DNA from: Streptomyces lateritius
Lineage (GTDB): Bacteria > Actinomycetota > Actinomycetes > Streptomycetales > Streptomycetaceae
Direction: 5' to 3'
DNA length: 64,000 bases
Assembly: GCF_014649715.1 (NCBI RefSeq)
Contig: NZ_BMTO01000004.1
Span: 318,390 to 382,389, forward strand
Shown here: piece after piece, positions 11,134-23,599 of the stretch
Position numbering within the stretch: position 1 is the stretch's first letter
Layout: every line of letters begins with the position of its first letter
Notes under the pieces: generated by a model
The model's input: only the letters and a program-made list of their open reading frames with translations
The model's database searches: none
Told to the model about the DNA's origin: nothing
Program-made: the position numbers and the translations under genes

Positions 11134-13283
11134 CATCGGCCCGCCGCTTCCCCGCCCTTACCGGTGGGGGAGCCGGCGGGCTTCCGCGTTTTCGGTACCG
11201 TCGTACGGAAGGGCCGGGGAGCCTCGCCGGGGCGGCCGCCGGCCGGATCCCGTCGCTCGCCGAGAGCCCGGCGCACGGCCGCGTCCAGGGATAGCCCCCG
11301 CCCCTCCCGTACGGACGCCCCGTAGCGCTCCGCGCCGAGCAGCTCGCCGGCCTGGCGCTCGCACACCGCCCGGGGTCCGTCGAAGGAGCCCGAGCCGAAC
11401 AGCCGCAACCCCACCATGCCCCACACCGGCAGCGCGGCCCCCTGGAGCACCGCCGCCTCCGCCGGGTCCCCCTCGCTCGCCGTCACCAGGGCCAGCAGCT
11501 CGATCGCCAGCACCAGACCCACCAGGTCGTGGAACGTGTGGTTGATCGTGACGCACTCCCCGAGCAACGCCCGGGCCTCGGTGTGATCACCCCCCGTCCA
11601 TGCCGCGTACGCCAGCACGTACAGGGCGTACGCCCTGGTCCAGCGCTCGCCGCGCTCCTCGCAGATCTCCCGCACCTCGGCGCAGAGCGCGACCGCACCC
11701 TCCAGATCGCCCCGGAAGACCCGGGCCATCGCCAGCTCGACCTGCCCCATCAGCACGTTGCTGTTCAGCTCGCCCACTTCCTGGTACGTCTCCAGGGCCC
11801 GGCCGATCAGCTCCTCGGCCCGCGGCATGTCGTCGGAGAGCAGCGCCAGGCAGCCCATTCGATGGGTCGCGTACGCCTCGGCCAGCGGATTCCCGGTGGC
11901 GCGGGCCCGCTCGCGGCACTCGTGCAGCGCCGCCACCGCCGCCGTGGTGTCCCCCTGCAGGATCGCCACATAGCCGAGCACCCAGAGCGCCTTGAGCCGG
12001 GCGGCCGGATGCTCGGAACGCCCGGGGTCGAGCGAGAGCGCCCGGTCCAGCCAGTGCCTGCCCTCCGAAAGGCGCCCGCACCCCACCCAGTAGAACCAGA
12101 GCGTCCCGGCGAGATGCCGCGCCAGATGTGTCTCCTCGGGCTGCTCCAGGCAGAGCTCCAGGGCCGCGCGGAGATTGGGCAGCGCCGCGTCCGCGCACGC
12201 GGCGACCTCGGCCTGACGCGGACTGAACCACTCCAGCTCGCACCAGGTGGCGAGGCCCATGTACCAGTCGCGGTGGCGCCGGCGCATCCGCGCCGTGTCG
12301 CCGAGCGCGGCCAGCCACTCCGCCCCGTACGCCGCGACCGTGTCCAGCATGCGGTGGCGCGGACCCGCCGCCGTCTCCTCGCGGAATACCAGCGACTGCG
12401 CCACCAGACCGCCGAGCGCCTCCACGACCCGCTCCGCCGGCAGGTCCGGTCCACCGCAGACGTACTCCACGGCCTCCAGGTCGAACGGCCCGGCGAAGAC
12501 CGAGAGCCGCGCCCACAGCAGCCGCTCCTCGGGCGTGCACAGCTCATGGCTCCAGCCGATCGCGGTGCGCAGGGCCTGATGGCGGGGAAGCACACCGCGC
12601 GTCCCCTCCGAGAGGAGCCGGAACCGGTCGTCGAGCCGGTGGAGCATCTGCTCCACGGTGAGCAACGGCAGCCGTCCGGCGGCCAGTTCGAGGGCGAGCG
12701 GAATCCGGTCGAGGCGCCGGCACAACTCCCGTACCGCCTCCGGGTCGCCTGCCGGGGCGCCGGCCGCCGACGCCCGCTCCGCGAAGAGCCGCACCGCGTC
12801 CTCGTCGGTCATCGGCGCCAACGTGAACACCGCCTCCCCGTCCACCCGGAGCGGCCGGCGGCCCACCGCGAGCACCGTCAGACCGGGGGCCGCCCGCAAC
12901 AACTCCCGCAGCAGCGGGGCGCACTCCTCCACGAGGTGCTCGAAGCCGTCCACGACGAGCAGGAGCCGGCGATCGGCGAGATGCTCGATCAGCGCCTCGC
13001 GCGGGGTGCGCAGCGTGTGGTCGGTCAGGCCCAGCGCCTCGACCAGGGCGAGCGCCACCAGCTCCGGGTCGCGCAGGCCCGAGAGTTCCGCCAGCCGCAC
13101 GCCGTCGGCGTACCGTTTCTGCGCCGCCGAGGCGGCCCGCAGCGCCAGCCTGGTCTTGCCGACACCGCCCACCCCGACCACGGTGACCAGGCGGGCTTCG
13201 GCAAGGAGCAGGCTCACTCGGTCCTGCTCGTCGGCGCGTCCGACGAACCGGTTCAGCTCAGCCGGGAGATTGCTCCGTCGCAT
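11133..13283 (-). CDS. NB-ARC/AAA ATPase with TPR repeats, lacking a C-terminal HTH
   Basis: This is a 716-residue signalling ATPase of the large AfsR/LuxR-associated group. It has an N-terminal NLPAELNRFVGR motif, Walker A GVGGVGKT at 37-44, Walker B LLLVVDGFEHL near 110, an NB-ARC middle (GWSHELCTPEERLLWARLSVF) and a long TPR region of paired helices from about 390 to 640. Relatives usually end with a LuxR HTH after a segment like GLSLDAAVRRALGE. Here that segment is followed only by a Pro/Arg/Lys-rich tail. The ATG at 13283 matches the family start; no strong ribosome binding site precedes it. Its ligand or partner is unknown. Confidence 0.85.
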   Translation of the reverse strand: MRRSNLPAELNRFVGRADEQDRVSLLLAEARLVTVVGVGGVGKTRLALRAASAAQKRYADGVRLAELSGLRDPELVALALVEALGLTDHTLRTPREALIEHLADRRLLLVVDGFEHLVEECAPLLRELLRAAPGLTVLAVGRRPLRVDGEAVFTLAPMTDEDAVRLFAERASAAGAPAGDPEAVRELCRRLDRIPLALELAAGRLPLLTVEQMLHRLDDRFRLLSEGTRGVLPRHQALRTAIGWSHELCTPEERLLWARLSVFAGPFDLEAVEYVCGGPDLPAERVVEALGGLVAQSLVFREETAAGPRHRMLDTVAAYGAEWLAALGDTARMRRRHRDWYMGLATWCELEWFSPRQAEVAACADAALPNLRAALELCLEQPEETHLARHLAGTLWFYWVGCGRLSEGRHWLDRALSLDPGRSEHPAARLKALWVLGYVAILQGDTTAAVAALHECRERARATGNPLAEAYATHRMGCLALLSDDMPRAEELIGRALETYQEVGELNSNVLMGQVELAMARVFRGDLEGAVALCAEVREICEERGERWTRAYALYVLAYAAWTGGDHTEARALLGECVTINHTFHDLVGLVLAIELLALVTASEGDPAEAAVLQGAALPVWGMVGLRLFGSGSFDGPRAVCERQAGELLGAERYGASVREGRGLSLDAAVRRALGERRDPAGGRPGEAPRPFRTTVPKTRKPAGSPTGKGGEAAGR

Positions 13284-13452
13284 GAGACACGGAGCGTACT
13301 CATCCGGGCGCACTCCGTACAGCCGGATCGCGCGAACCCCTCCCACGAGCGCCGCTGCGAGCGGTAATGCGGTACGGGGAAAGACCGTGGGCGCGATAGG
13401 GTCGGGAGACGACTTCTGGCAAGGGCCCAACGACAGCAGAGAGCGGTGCGGA

Positions 13453-13899
13453 GTGACCGGTGGAGAGGTTGCCGGGATCCTGGTGGCCGTGTTCTGGGCG
13501 ATTCTCGTCTCCTTCCTCGCCGTGGTGCTGGTGAGACTGGCGCAGACGCTCAGGGCGACCACCAAGCTGGTGGCGGACGTGACCGAACAGGCCGTCCCGT
13601 TGCTCAGTGACGCCTCCGCGACCGTGCGGTCGGCGCAGACCCAGCTCGAGCGGGTCGACGCGATCGCCTCGGACGTCCAGGAGGTCACCTCCAACGCGTC
13701 GGCGCTCTCCACCACCGTCGCCTCCACCTTCGGCGGTCCGCTGGTCAAGGTCGCGGCCTTCGGCTACGGCGTGCGCAGGGCGCTCGGCCGCGGCCGGGAC
13801 GACCGCGGCCGTGACGAGGCACCGCGGGCGTCCGCGCCACGAACCGTCGTCGTCGGTCGCACCGTGCCGTCCGCGAGACGCCGGAAGCAGAAGGGCTGA
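13453..13899 (+). CDS. DUF948 membrane-anchored protein
   Basis: This 148-residue protein begins with one membrane helix (AGILVAVFWAILVSFLAVVLV) followed by a helical stretch typical of DUF948, rich in Thr, Val, Ser and Ala with regularly spaced hydrophobics. The C-terminus is basic (PSARRRKQKG). I chose the GTG at 13453 because the membrane segment begins a few residues later. It is six bases ahead of the next gene, which overlaps alaS, so the three are probably one transcript. Function is unknown. Confidence 0.82.
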   Translation: MTGGEVAGILVAVFWAILVSFLAVVLVRLAQTLRATTKLVADVTEQAVPLLSDASATVRSAQTQLERVDAIASDVQEVTSNASALSTTVASTFGGPLVKVAAFGYGVRRALGRGRDDRGRDEAPRASAPRTVVVGRTVPSARRRKQKG

Positions 13900-13904
13900 G
13901 CTCC

Positions 13905-14258
13905 ATGTTCCGCCGCACGTTCTGGTTCACCGCAGGCGCAGCCGCCGGCGTGTGGGCCACCACCAAGGTCAACCGCAAGCTCAAGCAGTTGACCCCCGAG
14001 AGCCTCGCCGCGCAGGCGGCGAACAAGGCGATCGAGACCGGCCACCGGCTCAAGGACTTCGCCCTCGACGTCAGGGCGGGCATGGTCCAGCGCGAGGCCG
14101 AACTGGGAGAGGCGCTCGGCCTGGACGCACCGGCCGGCCACGAACTCCCGGGGGCCCGCCGGGCGGCCGCGCTCGGCCCCATCCCGCCCACCACCACGAC
14201 CACGTACTCGTACGACGCAACGCCTACGAGTCCGCACAACCGGAATGAGGACCACTGA
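13905..14258 (+). CDS. Small conserved actinobacterial protein (DUF6167-like)
   Basis: This 117-residue protein starts with a short hydrophobic segment ([20 protein letters not shown]), then a basic helical region and a Thr-rich end. It resembles the DUF6167 family found between a DUF948 gene and alaS in Streptomyces. Its TGA overlaps the alaS ATG (ATGA), which implies translational coupling. Function is unknown. Confidence 0.82.
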   Translation: MFRRTFWFTAGAAAGVWATTKVNRKLKQLTPESLAAQAANKAIETGHRLKDFALDVRAGMVQREAELGEALGLDAPAGHELPGARRAAALGPIPPTTTTTYSYDATPTSPHNRNEDH

Positions 14259-16927
14259 TGGAGTCGGCTGAAATCCGCCGCCGCTGGCTGAGCTTCTTCG
14301 AGGAGCGCGGGCACACCGTCGTGCCTTCGGCGTCGCTCATCGCGGACGACCCGACTCTGCTTCTGGTCCCCGCCGGCATGGTTCCGTTCAAGCCGTACTT
14401 CCTCGGCGAGGTCAAGCCGCCGTTCTCCCGCGCCTCCAGCGTGCAGAAGTGCGTGCGTACGCCTGACATCGAAGAGGTCGGCAAGACCACCCGCCACGGC
14501 ACGTTCTTCCAGATGTGCGGCAACTTCTCCTTCGGCGACTACTTCAAGGAAGGCGCCATCAAGCTCGCCTGGGAGCTGCTGACCACCTCGGTGGAACACG
14601 GCGGCTACGGACTCGAGCCGGAGAAGCTCTGGATCACGGTCTACCAGGACGACGACGAGGCCGAGCAGATCTGGCGCGACATCGTCGGCGTGCCGGCCGA
14701 GCGCATCCAGCGGCTGGGCAAGAAGGACAACTTCTGGTCGATGGGCGTCCCCGGGCCCTGTGGCCCGTGTTCCGAGATCAACTACGACCGCGGCCCCGAG
14801 TTCGGCGTCGAGGGCGGCCCCGCCGTCAACGACGAGCGGTACGTGGAGATCTGGAACCTCGTCTTCATGCAGTACGAGCGCGGCGAGGGCACGTCGAAGG
14901 AGGACTTCGAGATCCTCGGCGACCTGCCGTCGAAGAACATCGACACCGGCCTCGGGCTCGAGCGCCTGGCGATGATCCTGCAGGGCGTACAGAACATGTA
15001 CGAGACCGACACCCTCAAGGTCGTCATCGACAAGGCCACCGAGCTCACCGGCGTCGACTACGGCACGTCTCACGACACCGACGTCTCGCTGCGCGTGGTC
15101 GCCGACCACATGCGCACGTCCGTGATGCTCATCGGCGACGGCGTCACACCCGGCAACGAGGGCCGCGGCTATGTGCTCCGCCGCATCATGCGACGCGCCA
15201 TCCGCAACATGCGCCTGCTCGGCGCCACCGACGTCGTCGTCGGACAGCTCGTGGACACCGTGATCGACACGATGGGCGAGCAGTACCCGGAGCTGGTCAC
15301 CGACCGCAAGCGGATCGAGACGGTCGCCCTCGCCGAGGAGGCCCGCTTCCTTAAGACGCTCAACGCCGGCAGCAACGTCCTCGACGGCGCCGTCTCCGAG
15401 ACCAAGGCCGCCGGCTCCACGGTCCTCCCGGGCGAGAAGGCGTTCCTGCTCCACGACACCTGGGGCTTCCCGATCGACCTCACCCTGGAGATCGCCGCCG
15501 AGCAGGGCCTCTCCGTGGACGAGGCCGGCTTCCGCCGCCTGATGCAGGAGCAGCGGGACAAGGCCAAGGCCGACGCCAAGGCCAAGAAGACCGGCCACGC
15601 CGACGTCGCCGCCTATCGCGAGATCGCGGACAGCAGCGGCTCGACGGAGTTCACCGGCTACACCAACACCGAGGGCGAGACCACCGTCGTCGGCCTGCTG
15701 GTCAACGGCGTTCCGTCGCCCGCCGCCACCGAGGGCGACGAGGTCGAGGTCGTCCTCGACCGCACCCCGTTCTACGCCGAGGGCGGCGGCCAGCTCGCCG
15801 ACCAGGGCCGGATCAAGCTGCACGGCGGCGCCGTCATCGAGATCCGCGACGTCCAGCAGCCCGTGCCGGGCGTCTCCGTCCACAAGGGTTCCGTCCAGGT
15901 CGGGGAGGTGACGGTCGGCTCCACCGCCTACGCCGCCATCGACGTGCGCCGCCGCCGGGCCATCGCCCGCGCCCACAGCGCCACCCACCTCACGCATCAG
16001 GCGCTGCGCGACGCGCTCGGCCCGACGGCCGCCCAGGCCGGTTCGGAGAACTCGCCGGGCCGCTTCCGCTTCGACTTCGGCTCCCCGAACGCCGTGCCCG
16101 GCACGGTCCTCACGGATGTCGAGCAGAAGATCAACGAGGTCCTCGCCCGGGAGCTCGACGTGCACGCCGAGGTCATGCCGATCGACGAGGCCAAGCGCCA
16201 GGGCGCCATCGCCGAGTTCGGCGAGAAGTACGGCGAGAAGGTCCGCGTCGTCACCATCGGCGACTTCTCCAAGGAGCTGTGCGGCGGTACGCACGTCCAC
16301 AACACCGCTCAGCTGGGTCTGGTGAAGCTGCTCGGCGAGTCGTCGATCGGCAGTGGCGTGCGCCGTGTCGAGGCCCTGGTCGGCGTCGACGCGTACAACT
16401 TCCTCGCCCGGGAGCACACGGTCGTCGCCCAGCTCCAGGAGCTGGTCAAGGGCCGCCCCGAGGAGCTGCCCGAGAAGATCTCCGCCATGCTCGGCAAGCT
16501 GAAGGACGCCGAGAAGGAGATCGAGAGGTTCCGCGCCGAGAAGGTGCTGCAGGCCGCCGCCGGCCTGGTCGAGAGTGCCAAGGACGTCCGCGGTGTCGCC
16601 GTCGTCACCGGCCAGGTCCCCGACGGCACCTCCGCCGACGACCTGCGCAGGCTGGTCCTCGACGTCCGCGGCCGCATCCCGGGCGACCGCCCGGCCGTCG
16701 TGGCCCTGTTCACCACGGCCAACGGCCGTCCGCTGACGGTCATCGCCACCAACGAGGCCGCCCGCGAGCGGGGTCTCAAGGCCGGTGACCTGGTCCGTAC
16801 CGCCGCCAAGACGCTCGGCGGCGGCGGTGGCGGCAAGCCGGACGTCGCCCAGGGCGGCGGCCAGAACCCCGATGCGGTCGGCGACGCCATCGAAGCCGTC
16901 GAGCGCCTCGTGGTGGAAACCGCGTGA
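14258..16927 (+). CDS. alaS: Alanyl-tRNA synthetase
   Basis: AlaRS charges tRNA-Ala and edits mischarged Ser/Gly. It is 889 residues, full length. The class II core is at the N-terminus ([36 protein letters not shown]). The editing domain carries HSATH (H573, H577) and the CGGTH motif (C675, H679). A C-terminal DHHA1 domain with [15 protein letters not shown] closes the protein. The start overlaps the stop of the preceding gene, and its own stop overlaps the ruvX start, so the DUF948-DUF6167-alaS-ruvX genes appear to form one operon. Confidence 0.98.
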   Translation: MESAEIRRRWLSFFEERGHTVVPSASLIADDPTLLLVPAGMVPFKPYFLGEVKPPFSRASSVQKCVRTPDIEEVGKTTRHGTFFQMCGNFSFGDYFKEGAIKLAWELLTTSVEHGGYGLEPEKLWITVYQDDDEAEQIWRDIVGVPAERIQRLGKKDNFWSMGVPGPCGPCSEINYDRGPEFGVEGGPAVNDERYVEIWNLVFMQYERGEGTSKEDFEILGDLPSKNIDTGLGLERLAMILQGVQNMYETDTLKVVIDKATELTGVDYGTSHDTDVSLRVVADHMRTSVMLIGDGVTPGNEGRGYVLRRIMRRAIRNMRLLGATDVVVGQLVDTVIDTMGEQYPELVTDRKRIETVALAEEARFLKTLNAGSNVLDGAVSETKAAGSTVLPGEKAFLLHDTWGFPIDLTLEIAAEQGLSVDEAGFRRLMQEQRDKAKADAKAKKTGHADVAAYREIADSSGSTEFTGYTNTEGETTVVGLLVNGVPSPAATEGDEVEVVLDRTPFYAEGGGQLADQGRIKLHGGAVIEIRDVQQPVPGVSVHKGSVQVGEVTVGSTAYAAIDVRRRRAIARAHSATHLTHQALRDALGPTAAQAGSENSPGRFRFDFGSPNAVPGTVLTDVEQKINEVLARELDVHAEVMPIDEAKRQGAIAEFGEKYGEKVRVVTIGDFSKELCGGTHVHNTAQLGLVKLLGESSIGSGVRRVEALVGVDAYNFLAREHTVVAQLQELVKGRPEELPEKISAMLGKLKDAEKEIERFRAEKVLQAAAGLVESAKDVRGVAVVTGQVPDGTSADDLRRLVLDVRGRIPGDRPAVVALFTTANGRPLTVIATNEAARERGLKAGDLVRTAAKTLGGGGGGKPDVAQGGGQNPDAVGDAIEAVERLVVETA

Positions 16928-17403
16928 CGGAGTCGACGATGCGTCGCGGCCGTCGCCTCGCGATCGACGTCGGGGACGCCCGGATCGGGGTCGCCTCGTG
17001 CGACCCCGACGGGGTCCTCGCCACCCCGGTGGAGACCGTGCCGGGACGTGACGTCCCGGCCGCCCACCGGCGGCTCAGGCAGATCGTCGAGGAGTACGAA
17101 CCGATCGAGATCGTGGTCGGCCTCCCTCGCTCCCTCTCCGGGGGCGAGGGGCCGGCCGCGGCCAAGGTCCGCCGCTTCGCCCAGGAACTCGCCCGCGGCG
17201 TCGCCCCCGTACCGGTCCGTCTCGTCGACGAGCGGATGACGACGGTGACGGCGACGCAGGGGCTGCGGGCCTCGGGGGTGAAGGCGAAGAAGGGGCGGTC
17301 AGTCATCGATCAGGCCGCCGCTGTGATCATCCTTCAAGCAGCTCTTGAGTCCGAACGGGTATCAGGTAATCCGCCCGGCGAGGGCGTCGAAGTGGTCATC
17401 TGA
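16924..17403 (+). CDS. ruvX: YqgF/RuvX family putative Holliday junction resolvase / pre-16S rRNA nuclease
   Basis: This 159-residue RNase H-fold nuclease has [10 protein letters not shown] (first acidic residue), [17 protein letters not shown] and a C-terminal [13 protein letters not shown] segment with the last Asp. In E. coli the homologue (YqgF) matures 16S rRNA 5' ends; a resolvase role was inferred from the fold. The start is a GTG inside the alaS stop (GTGA overlap). Confidence 0.92.
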   Translation: MTESTMRRGRRLAIDVGDARIGVASCDPDGVLATPVETVPGRDVPAAHRRLRQIVEEYEPIEIVVGLPRSLSGGEGPAAAKVRRFAQELARGVAPVPVRLVDERMTTVTATQGLRASGVKAKKGRSVIDQAAAVIILQAALESERVSGNPPGEGVEVVI

Positions 17404-17504
17404 TCGCGATACGGTAACGTTCCGCGCGATGCGGCGGTGTTCGAACAGCTGCCGCACAACGTAGAGGCTGACCGTCCGGACGCCTCGCGGCTGTTTGGGG
17501 ATCG

Positions 17505-19253
17505 ATGACTGAGTATGGCCGGGGCCCCGGCTCCGAACCGTGGCATCCCGCGGACCCGCTCTACGGGGACCAGGGATGGGGAGGCCAGCAGCAGTACCCG
17601 CAGCAGGCGCAGTACGGCCACCAGGACCCGTACGGCCAGGGCCAGGATCAGGGCCAGGGGTACGAGCCGCAGTACCAGCAGCCGCATCCGCCTCAGCAGC
17701 ACCAGCCGCAGCAGTACAACGATCCCCAGTACGGCGACCCGTCGTACGGCGGGCGGCAGCAGGATCAGTACGAACAGCAGGATCAGTACGAACAGCAGGG
17801 GCAGCGGCCCGCGTACGGCCAGCAGCAGCCGGGGTACGACACGCCCGGGTACCCCGCACAGCAGTACGACCCCAGCTGGGAGACGGGCCAGGCGTCCATG
17901 CCGTACGGCGCCACTCCGGCCGATCCCTACGGTGGCCAGAACCCTGACCTCTACGGCACGCCCGAGGCGTACCCGCCGCCGCAGCCGCCCGGCCGCCGGC
18001 AGGACCCGCCGGAGCCCGTGACCGACTGGGAGACGGAGGCCGCGGAGGAGGAGCGGCACCCCTTCTTCACCGGTGGGAACGGCGACGGCGATGACGACGG
18101 GTACGACGACGACCCGGCCGAGAGCCGCTCCTCGCGCGGCGGACGCGACCGCCGGGGCAAGGGCAAGAAGAAGACCAAGAACGGTGTCGCCTGTCTCGTC
18201 GTCGCCCTCGTCCTGGCGGGCGGGGTGGGCGGTATCGGCTACTTCGGCTACCAGTTCTGGCAGGGCCAGTTCGGCGCGTCGCCCGACTACACGGGTGAGG
18301 GCAGCGGCTCGGTCCAGGTGGAGATCCCCAAGGCCGCCGGCGGCTACGAGATCGGCAACATCCTGAAGAAGGCCGGGGTCGTCGCGAGCGTCGACGCCTT
18401 CGTCTCGGCGCAGCAGCGGAACCCGAAGGGTCTGTCGATCCAGGCCGGCGTGTACACGCTGAAGAAGGAGATGTCGGCGGAGAGCGCGGTCGCGCTGATG
18501 CTGAGTCCGGCGAGCCAGGCCAACTTCGTGATCCCCGAGGGCAAGCGGAACACCTGGGTCTACGAGCAGATCGACAAGAAGCTCGACCTGGAGAAGGGCA
18601 CGACGCAAGGTGTGGCCAAGGCCAAGGCGAACGACCTCGGCCTCCCGGACTGGGCCAAGAACCAGGCCGACGTGAAGGACCCGCTGGAGGGCTTCCTCTT
18701 CCCGGCGAGCTACCCGGTGGCCAAGGGGAACAAGCCGGAGGACGTCCTCCGGAGGATGATCGCGCGTGCGAACCAGGAGTACGGCAAGCACGACCTCCAG
18801 GCCGAGGCGTCCGAGCTGGGGCTCAAGTCCCCGCTGGAACTGCTCACCGTCGCGAGCCTCGTGCAGGCCGAGGGCAAGCACAAGCAGGACTTCGACAAGG
18901 TCTCGCGCGTCGTCTACAACCGCCTCAAGCCCGACAACAGGCAGACGTACGGCCTGCTCGACTTCGACTCCACGGTCAACTACGCCAAGGGCGAGAGCAC
19001 GCTCGACATCGGCTCGGTGGACAAGCTGCGCCAGTTCAAGCACCCGTACAACACCTACTACATCCATGGCCTGCCGCCCGGTCCGATCGGCAACCCGGGG
19101 CTGGAGGCACTCAACTCGGCGATCAACCCGACGCCCGGTCCCTGGTACTACTTCGTGTCCGTCACCGAGGACGAGACCCTGTTCGCGGAGACGAACGAGG
19201 AGCACGAGCGCAACCGGAAGAAGTACGAGGAAGCACGGAAGTCCGGACAGTGA
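17505..19253 (+). CDS. mltG: Endolytic murein transglycosylase MltG (YceG-like) with a long Gln/Tyr-rich cytosolic tail
   Basis: MltG cleaves nascent glycan strands and sets peptidoglycan chain length. The 582-residue protein has an unusual 225-residue cytosolic head rich in Gln, Tyr, Pro and Gly, one membrane helix (about 226-248), then the extracellular YceG domain with the catalytic Glu (about E456, in LVQAEGKHKQDF), LDFDSTVNYA and the C-terminal YYFVSVTEDET. The tail contains an exact tandem 18-bp duplication (around 17762-17797). Its stop overlaps the aroE start (GTGA). Confidence 0.93.
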   Translation: MTEYGRGPGSEPWHPADPLYGDQGWGGQQQYPQQAQYGHQDPYGQGQDQGQGYEPQYQQPHPPQQHQPQQYNDPQYGDPSYGGRQQDQYEQQDQYEQQGQRPAYGQQQPGYDTPGYPAQQYDPSWETGQASMPYGATPADPYGGQNPDLYGTPEAYPPPQPPGRRQDPPEPVTDWETEAAEEERHPFFTGGNGDGDDDGYDDDPAESRSSRGGRDRRGKGKKKTKNGVACLVVALVLAGGVGGIGYFGYQFWQGQFGASPDYTGEGSGSVQVEIPKAAGGYEIGNILKKAGVVASVDAFVSAQQRNPKGLSIQAGVYTLKKEMSAESAVALMLSPASQANFVIPEGKRNTWVYEQIDKKLDLEKGTTQGVAKAKANDLGLPDWAKNQADVKDPLEGFLFPASYPVAKGNKPEDVLRRMIARANQEYGKHDLQAEASELGLKSPLELLTVASLVQAEGKHKQDFDKVSRVVYNRLKPDNRQTYGLLDFDSTVNYAKGESTLDIGSVDKLRQFKHPYNTYYIHGLPPGPIGNPGLEALNSAINPTPGPWYYFVSVTEDETLFAETNEEHERNRKKYEEARKSGQ

Positions 19254-20077
19254 GCAGCACGTCGCGCGCGGCCGTCCTCGGCTCGCCCATCGCCCACTCC
19301 CTCTCGCCCGTCCTGCACCGGGCCGCCTACGCGGCGCTAGGCCTCGACGGCTGGTCCTACGACCGTTTCGAGGTCGACGAGGCCGGGCTGCCCGGCTTCG
19401 TCGCCGGCCTGGACGATTCCTGGGCCGGGCTCTCGCTGACCATGCCGCTCAAGCGGGCGATCATCCCGCTGCTCGACGAGATCAGCGACACGGCCGCCTC
19501 GGTCGAGGCCGTGAACACGGTCGTCTTCACCGAGGACGGCCGTCGTGTCGGCGACAACACGGATATTCCCGGCCTGGTCGCCGCCCTGCGCGAGCGGGGC
19601 GTCGAGAAGGTGGACTCCGCCGCGATCCTCGGCGCCGGCGCCACCGCCTCGTCCGCGCTGGCCGCGCTCGCCCGGATCTGCGCGGGCCCCGTCACCGCGT
19701 ACGTACGCGGCGAGGCGCGGGCCGAGGAGATGCGGGGCTGGGGCGAGCGGCTCGGCGTGGACGTCCGTACGGCGCAGTGGGGGAGTGCGGCCGAGGCGTT
19801 CGCCTCTCCCCTGGTGATCGCCACGACGCCCGCCGGGGCGACGGACGACCTGGCCCCGGCCGTGTCCGGTACCCCCGGCACCCTCTTCGACGTGCTGTAC
19901 CACCCCTGGCCGACCCCGCTCGCCGCCGCCTGGTCGGAACGCGGCGGCACGGTCCTCGGTGGCCTCGACCTCCTCGTCCACCAGGCGGTCCTTCAGGTCG
20001 AGCAGATGACGGGACGGTCCCCGGCGCCGCTGGCGGCGATGCGGGCCGCGGGGGAGCGGGCGCTCGGCGAGCGTTGA
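19250..20077 (+). CDS. aroE: Shikimate dehydrogenase
   Basis: AroE reduces 3-dehydroshikimate to shikimate with NADPH. The 275-residue protein has the substrate motif SPIAHSLSPVLHRAA, the catalytic Lys in LTMPLKRAI, the Asp in GDNTDIPG and the nucleotide-binding loop LGAGATASS. The GTG start overlaps the mltG stop, coupling them. The rest of the pathway (aroC, aroK, aroB, aroQ) follows after a 179-bp gap. Confidence 0.95.
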   Translation: MSSTSRAAVLGSPIAHSLSPVLHRAAYAALGLDGWSYDRFEVDEAGLPGFVAGLDDSWAGLSLTMPLKRAIIPLLDEISDTAASVEAVNTVVFTEDGRRVGDNTDIPGLVAALRERGVEKVDSAAILGAGATASSALAALARICAGPVTAYVRGEARAEEMRGWGERLGVDVRTAQWGSAAEAFASPLVIATTPAGATDDLAPAVSGTPGTLFDVLYHPWPTPLAAAWSERGGTVLGGLDLLVHQAVLQVEQMTGRSPAPLAAMRAAGERALGER

Positions 20078-20256
20078 GCGGCCGGCTCGGACGCCCCTGA
20101 CCCGCCCGACCTGATGCCCGACCTGACATGCTGCGTCCGATACCTGGACCGGCGAGCGGGTTCCCGCCCGGGACGTGGGAGGATCGGACACGGCGGGCTC
20201 GGGCCGCGCACCCGTTCGCGCCGCAGCAGTTCCAGGCGCGAGCATGAGGAGCATCG

Positions 20257-21437
20257 TTGAGCAGGTTGCGTTGGCTGACCGCTGGGGAGTCCCACGGACC
20301 CGCGCTGGTCGCGACGCTGGAGGGTCTTCCCGCCGGTGTCCCGGTCACCACCGAGCTGGTGGCGGACCACCTCGCGCGGCGGCGCCTGGGCTATGGGCGC
20401 GGCGCCCGGATGAAGTTCGAGCAGGACGAGGTCACCTTCCTCGGCGGTGTCCGCCACGGGCTCTCCCTCGGCTCACCGATCGCGGTGATGGTCGGCAACA
20501 CCGAGTGGCCGAAGTGGGAGAAGGTCATGTCGGCCGACCCGGTCGACCCCGCCGAGCTGAAGGAGACCGGCCGCAACGCTCCGCTGACCCGGCCCCGGCC
20601 CGGTCACGCGGACCTCGCCGGAATGCAGAAGTACGGGTTCGACGAGGCGCGGCCGATCCTGGAGCGGGCTTCCGCGCGGGAGACCGCGGCCCGGGTCGCC
20701 CTCGGTGCCGTCGCCCGGTCGTTCCTGAAGGAGGCCGCGGGCATCGAGATCGTCTCGCACGTGATCGAGCTCGCCGCTGCCAAGGCGCCGTACGGCGTCT
20801 ACCCGACCCCGGCCGACGTCGAGAAGCTGGACGCCGACCCCGTGCGCTGCCTCGACGCCGACGCGTCGAAGGCGATGGTCGCGGAGATCGACCAGGCCCA
20901 CAAGGACGGCGACACCCTCGGCGGGGTCGTCGAGGTCCTCGCCTACGGGGTGCCGGTCGGGCTCGGCTCCCACGTGCACTGGGACCGCCGGCTCGACGCG
21001 CGGCTCGCCGCCGCGCTGATGGGCATCCAGGCGATCAAGGGCGTCGAGGTCGGTGACGGATTCGAACTGGCCCGCGTGCCGGGCTCGAAGGCCCACGACG
21101 AGATCGTCGCGACGCCCGAGGGCATCAAGCGCACCTCCGGCCGCTCCGGCGGCACCGAGGGCGGCCTCACCACCGGTGAGCTGCTCCGGGTCCGCGCCGC
21201 GATGAAGCCGATCGCCACCGTGCCGCGCGCCCTGGCCACCGTCGACGTCGTCACCGGCGAGGCCGCGCAGGCCCACCACCAGCGTTCCGACGTGTGCGCC
21301 GTGCCGGCCGCCGGCATCGTCGCCGAGGCGATGGTCGCGCTCGTCCTCGCGGACGCCGTCGTGGAGAAGTTCGGCGGCGACAGCGTCCCGGAGACCCGCC
21401 GCAACGTCCGGTCGTACCTCGACAACCTCCAGATCCG

Positions 21438-21441
<4 letters not shown>
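20257..21441 (+). CDS. aroC: Chorismate synthase
   Basis: AroC converts EPSP to chorismate using reduced FMN, the last step before the aromatic branch point. The 394-residue protein starts at TTG 20257 with GAGGAGC just upstream ([18 protein letters not shown]). Signatures include [42 protein letters not shown] and [13 protein letters not shown]. The stop overlaps aroK, so aroC-aroK-aroB-aroQ are translationally coupled. The 179-bp gap upstream should hold the operon promoter. Confidence 0.97.
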
Positions 21442-23490
<2,049 letters not shown>

Positions 23491-23515
23491 AGGATCTCGC
23501 CACAGGGCACTCCGT

Positions 23516-23555
23516 ACCGCCCCCGGCCGTTCCCCCTCTGGGGGCCGGGGGCGGT
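23516..23555 (+). terminator. Terminator of the aroCKBQ operon
   Basis: Perfect 13-bp arms (23516-23528 and 23543-23555) with a 14-base loop lie 26 bases past the aroQ stop. Confidence 0.7.
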
Positions 23556-23599
23556 AACGTTCCCGGAAGTATCGGCCGTACGAGACGGAGTGGCACCGG

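Noticed and set aside
13745..16417. Long minus-strand frame opposite alaS.
   Set aside because: Antisense shadow; the plus strand encodes a full alanyl-tRNA synthetase.
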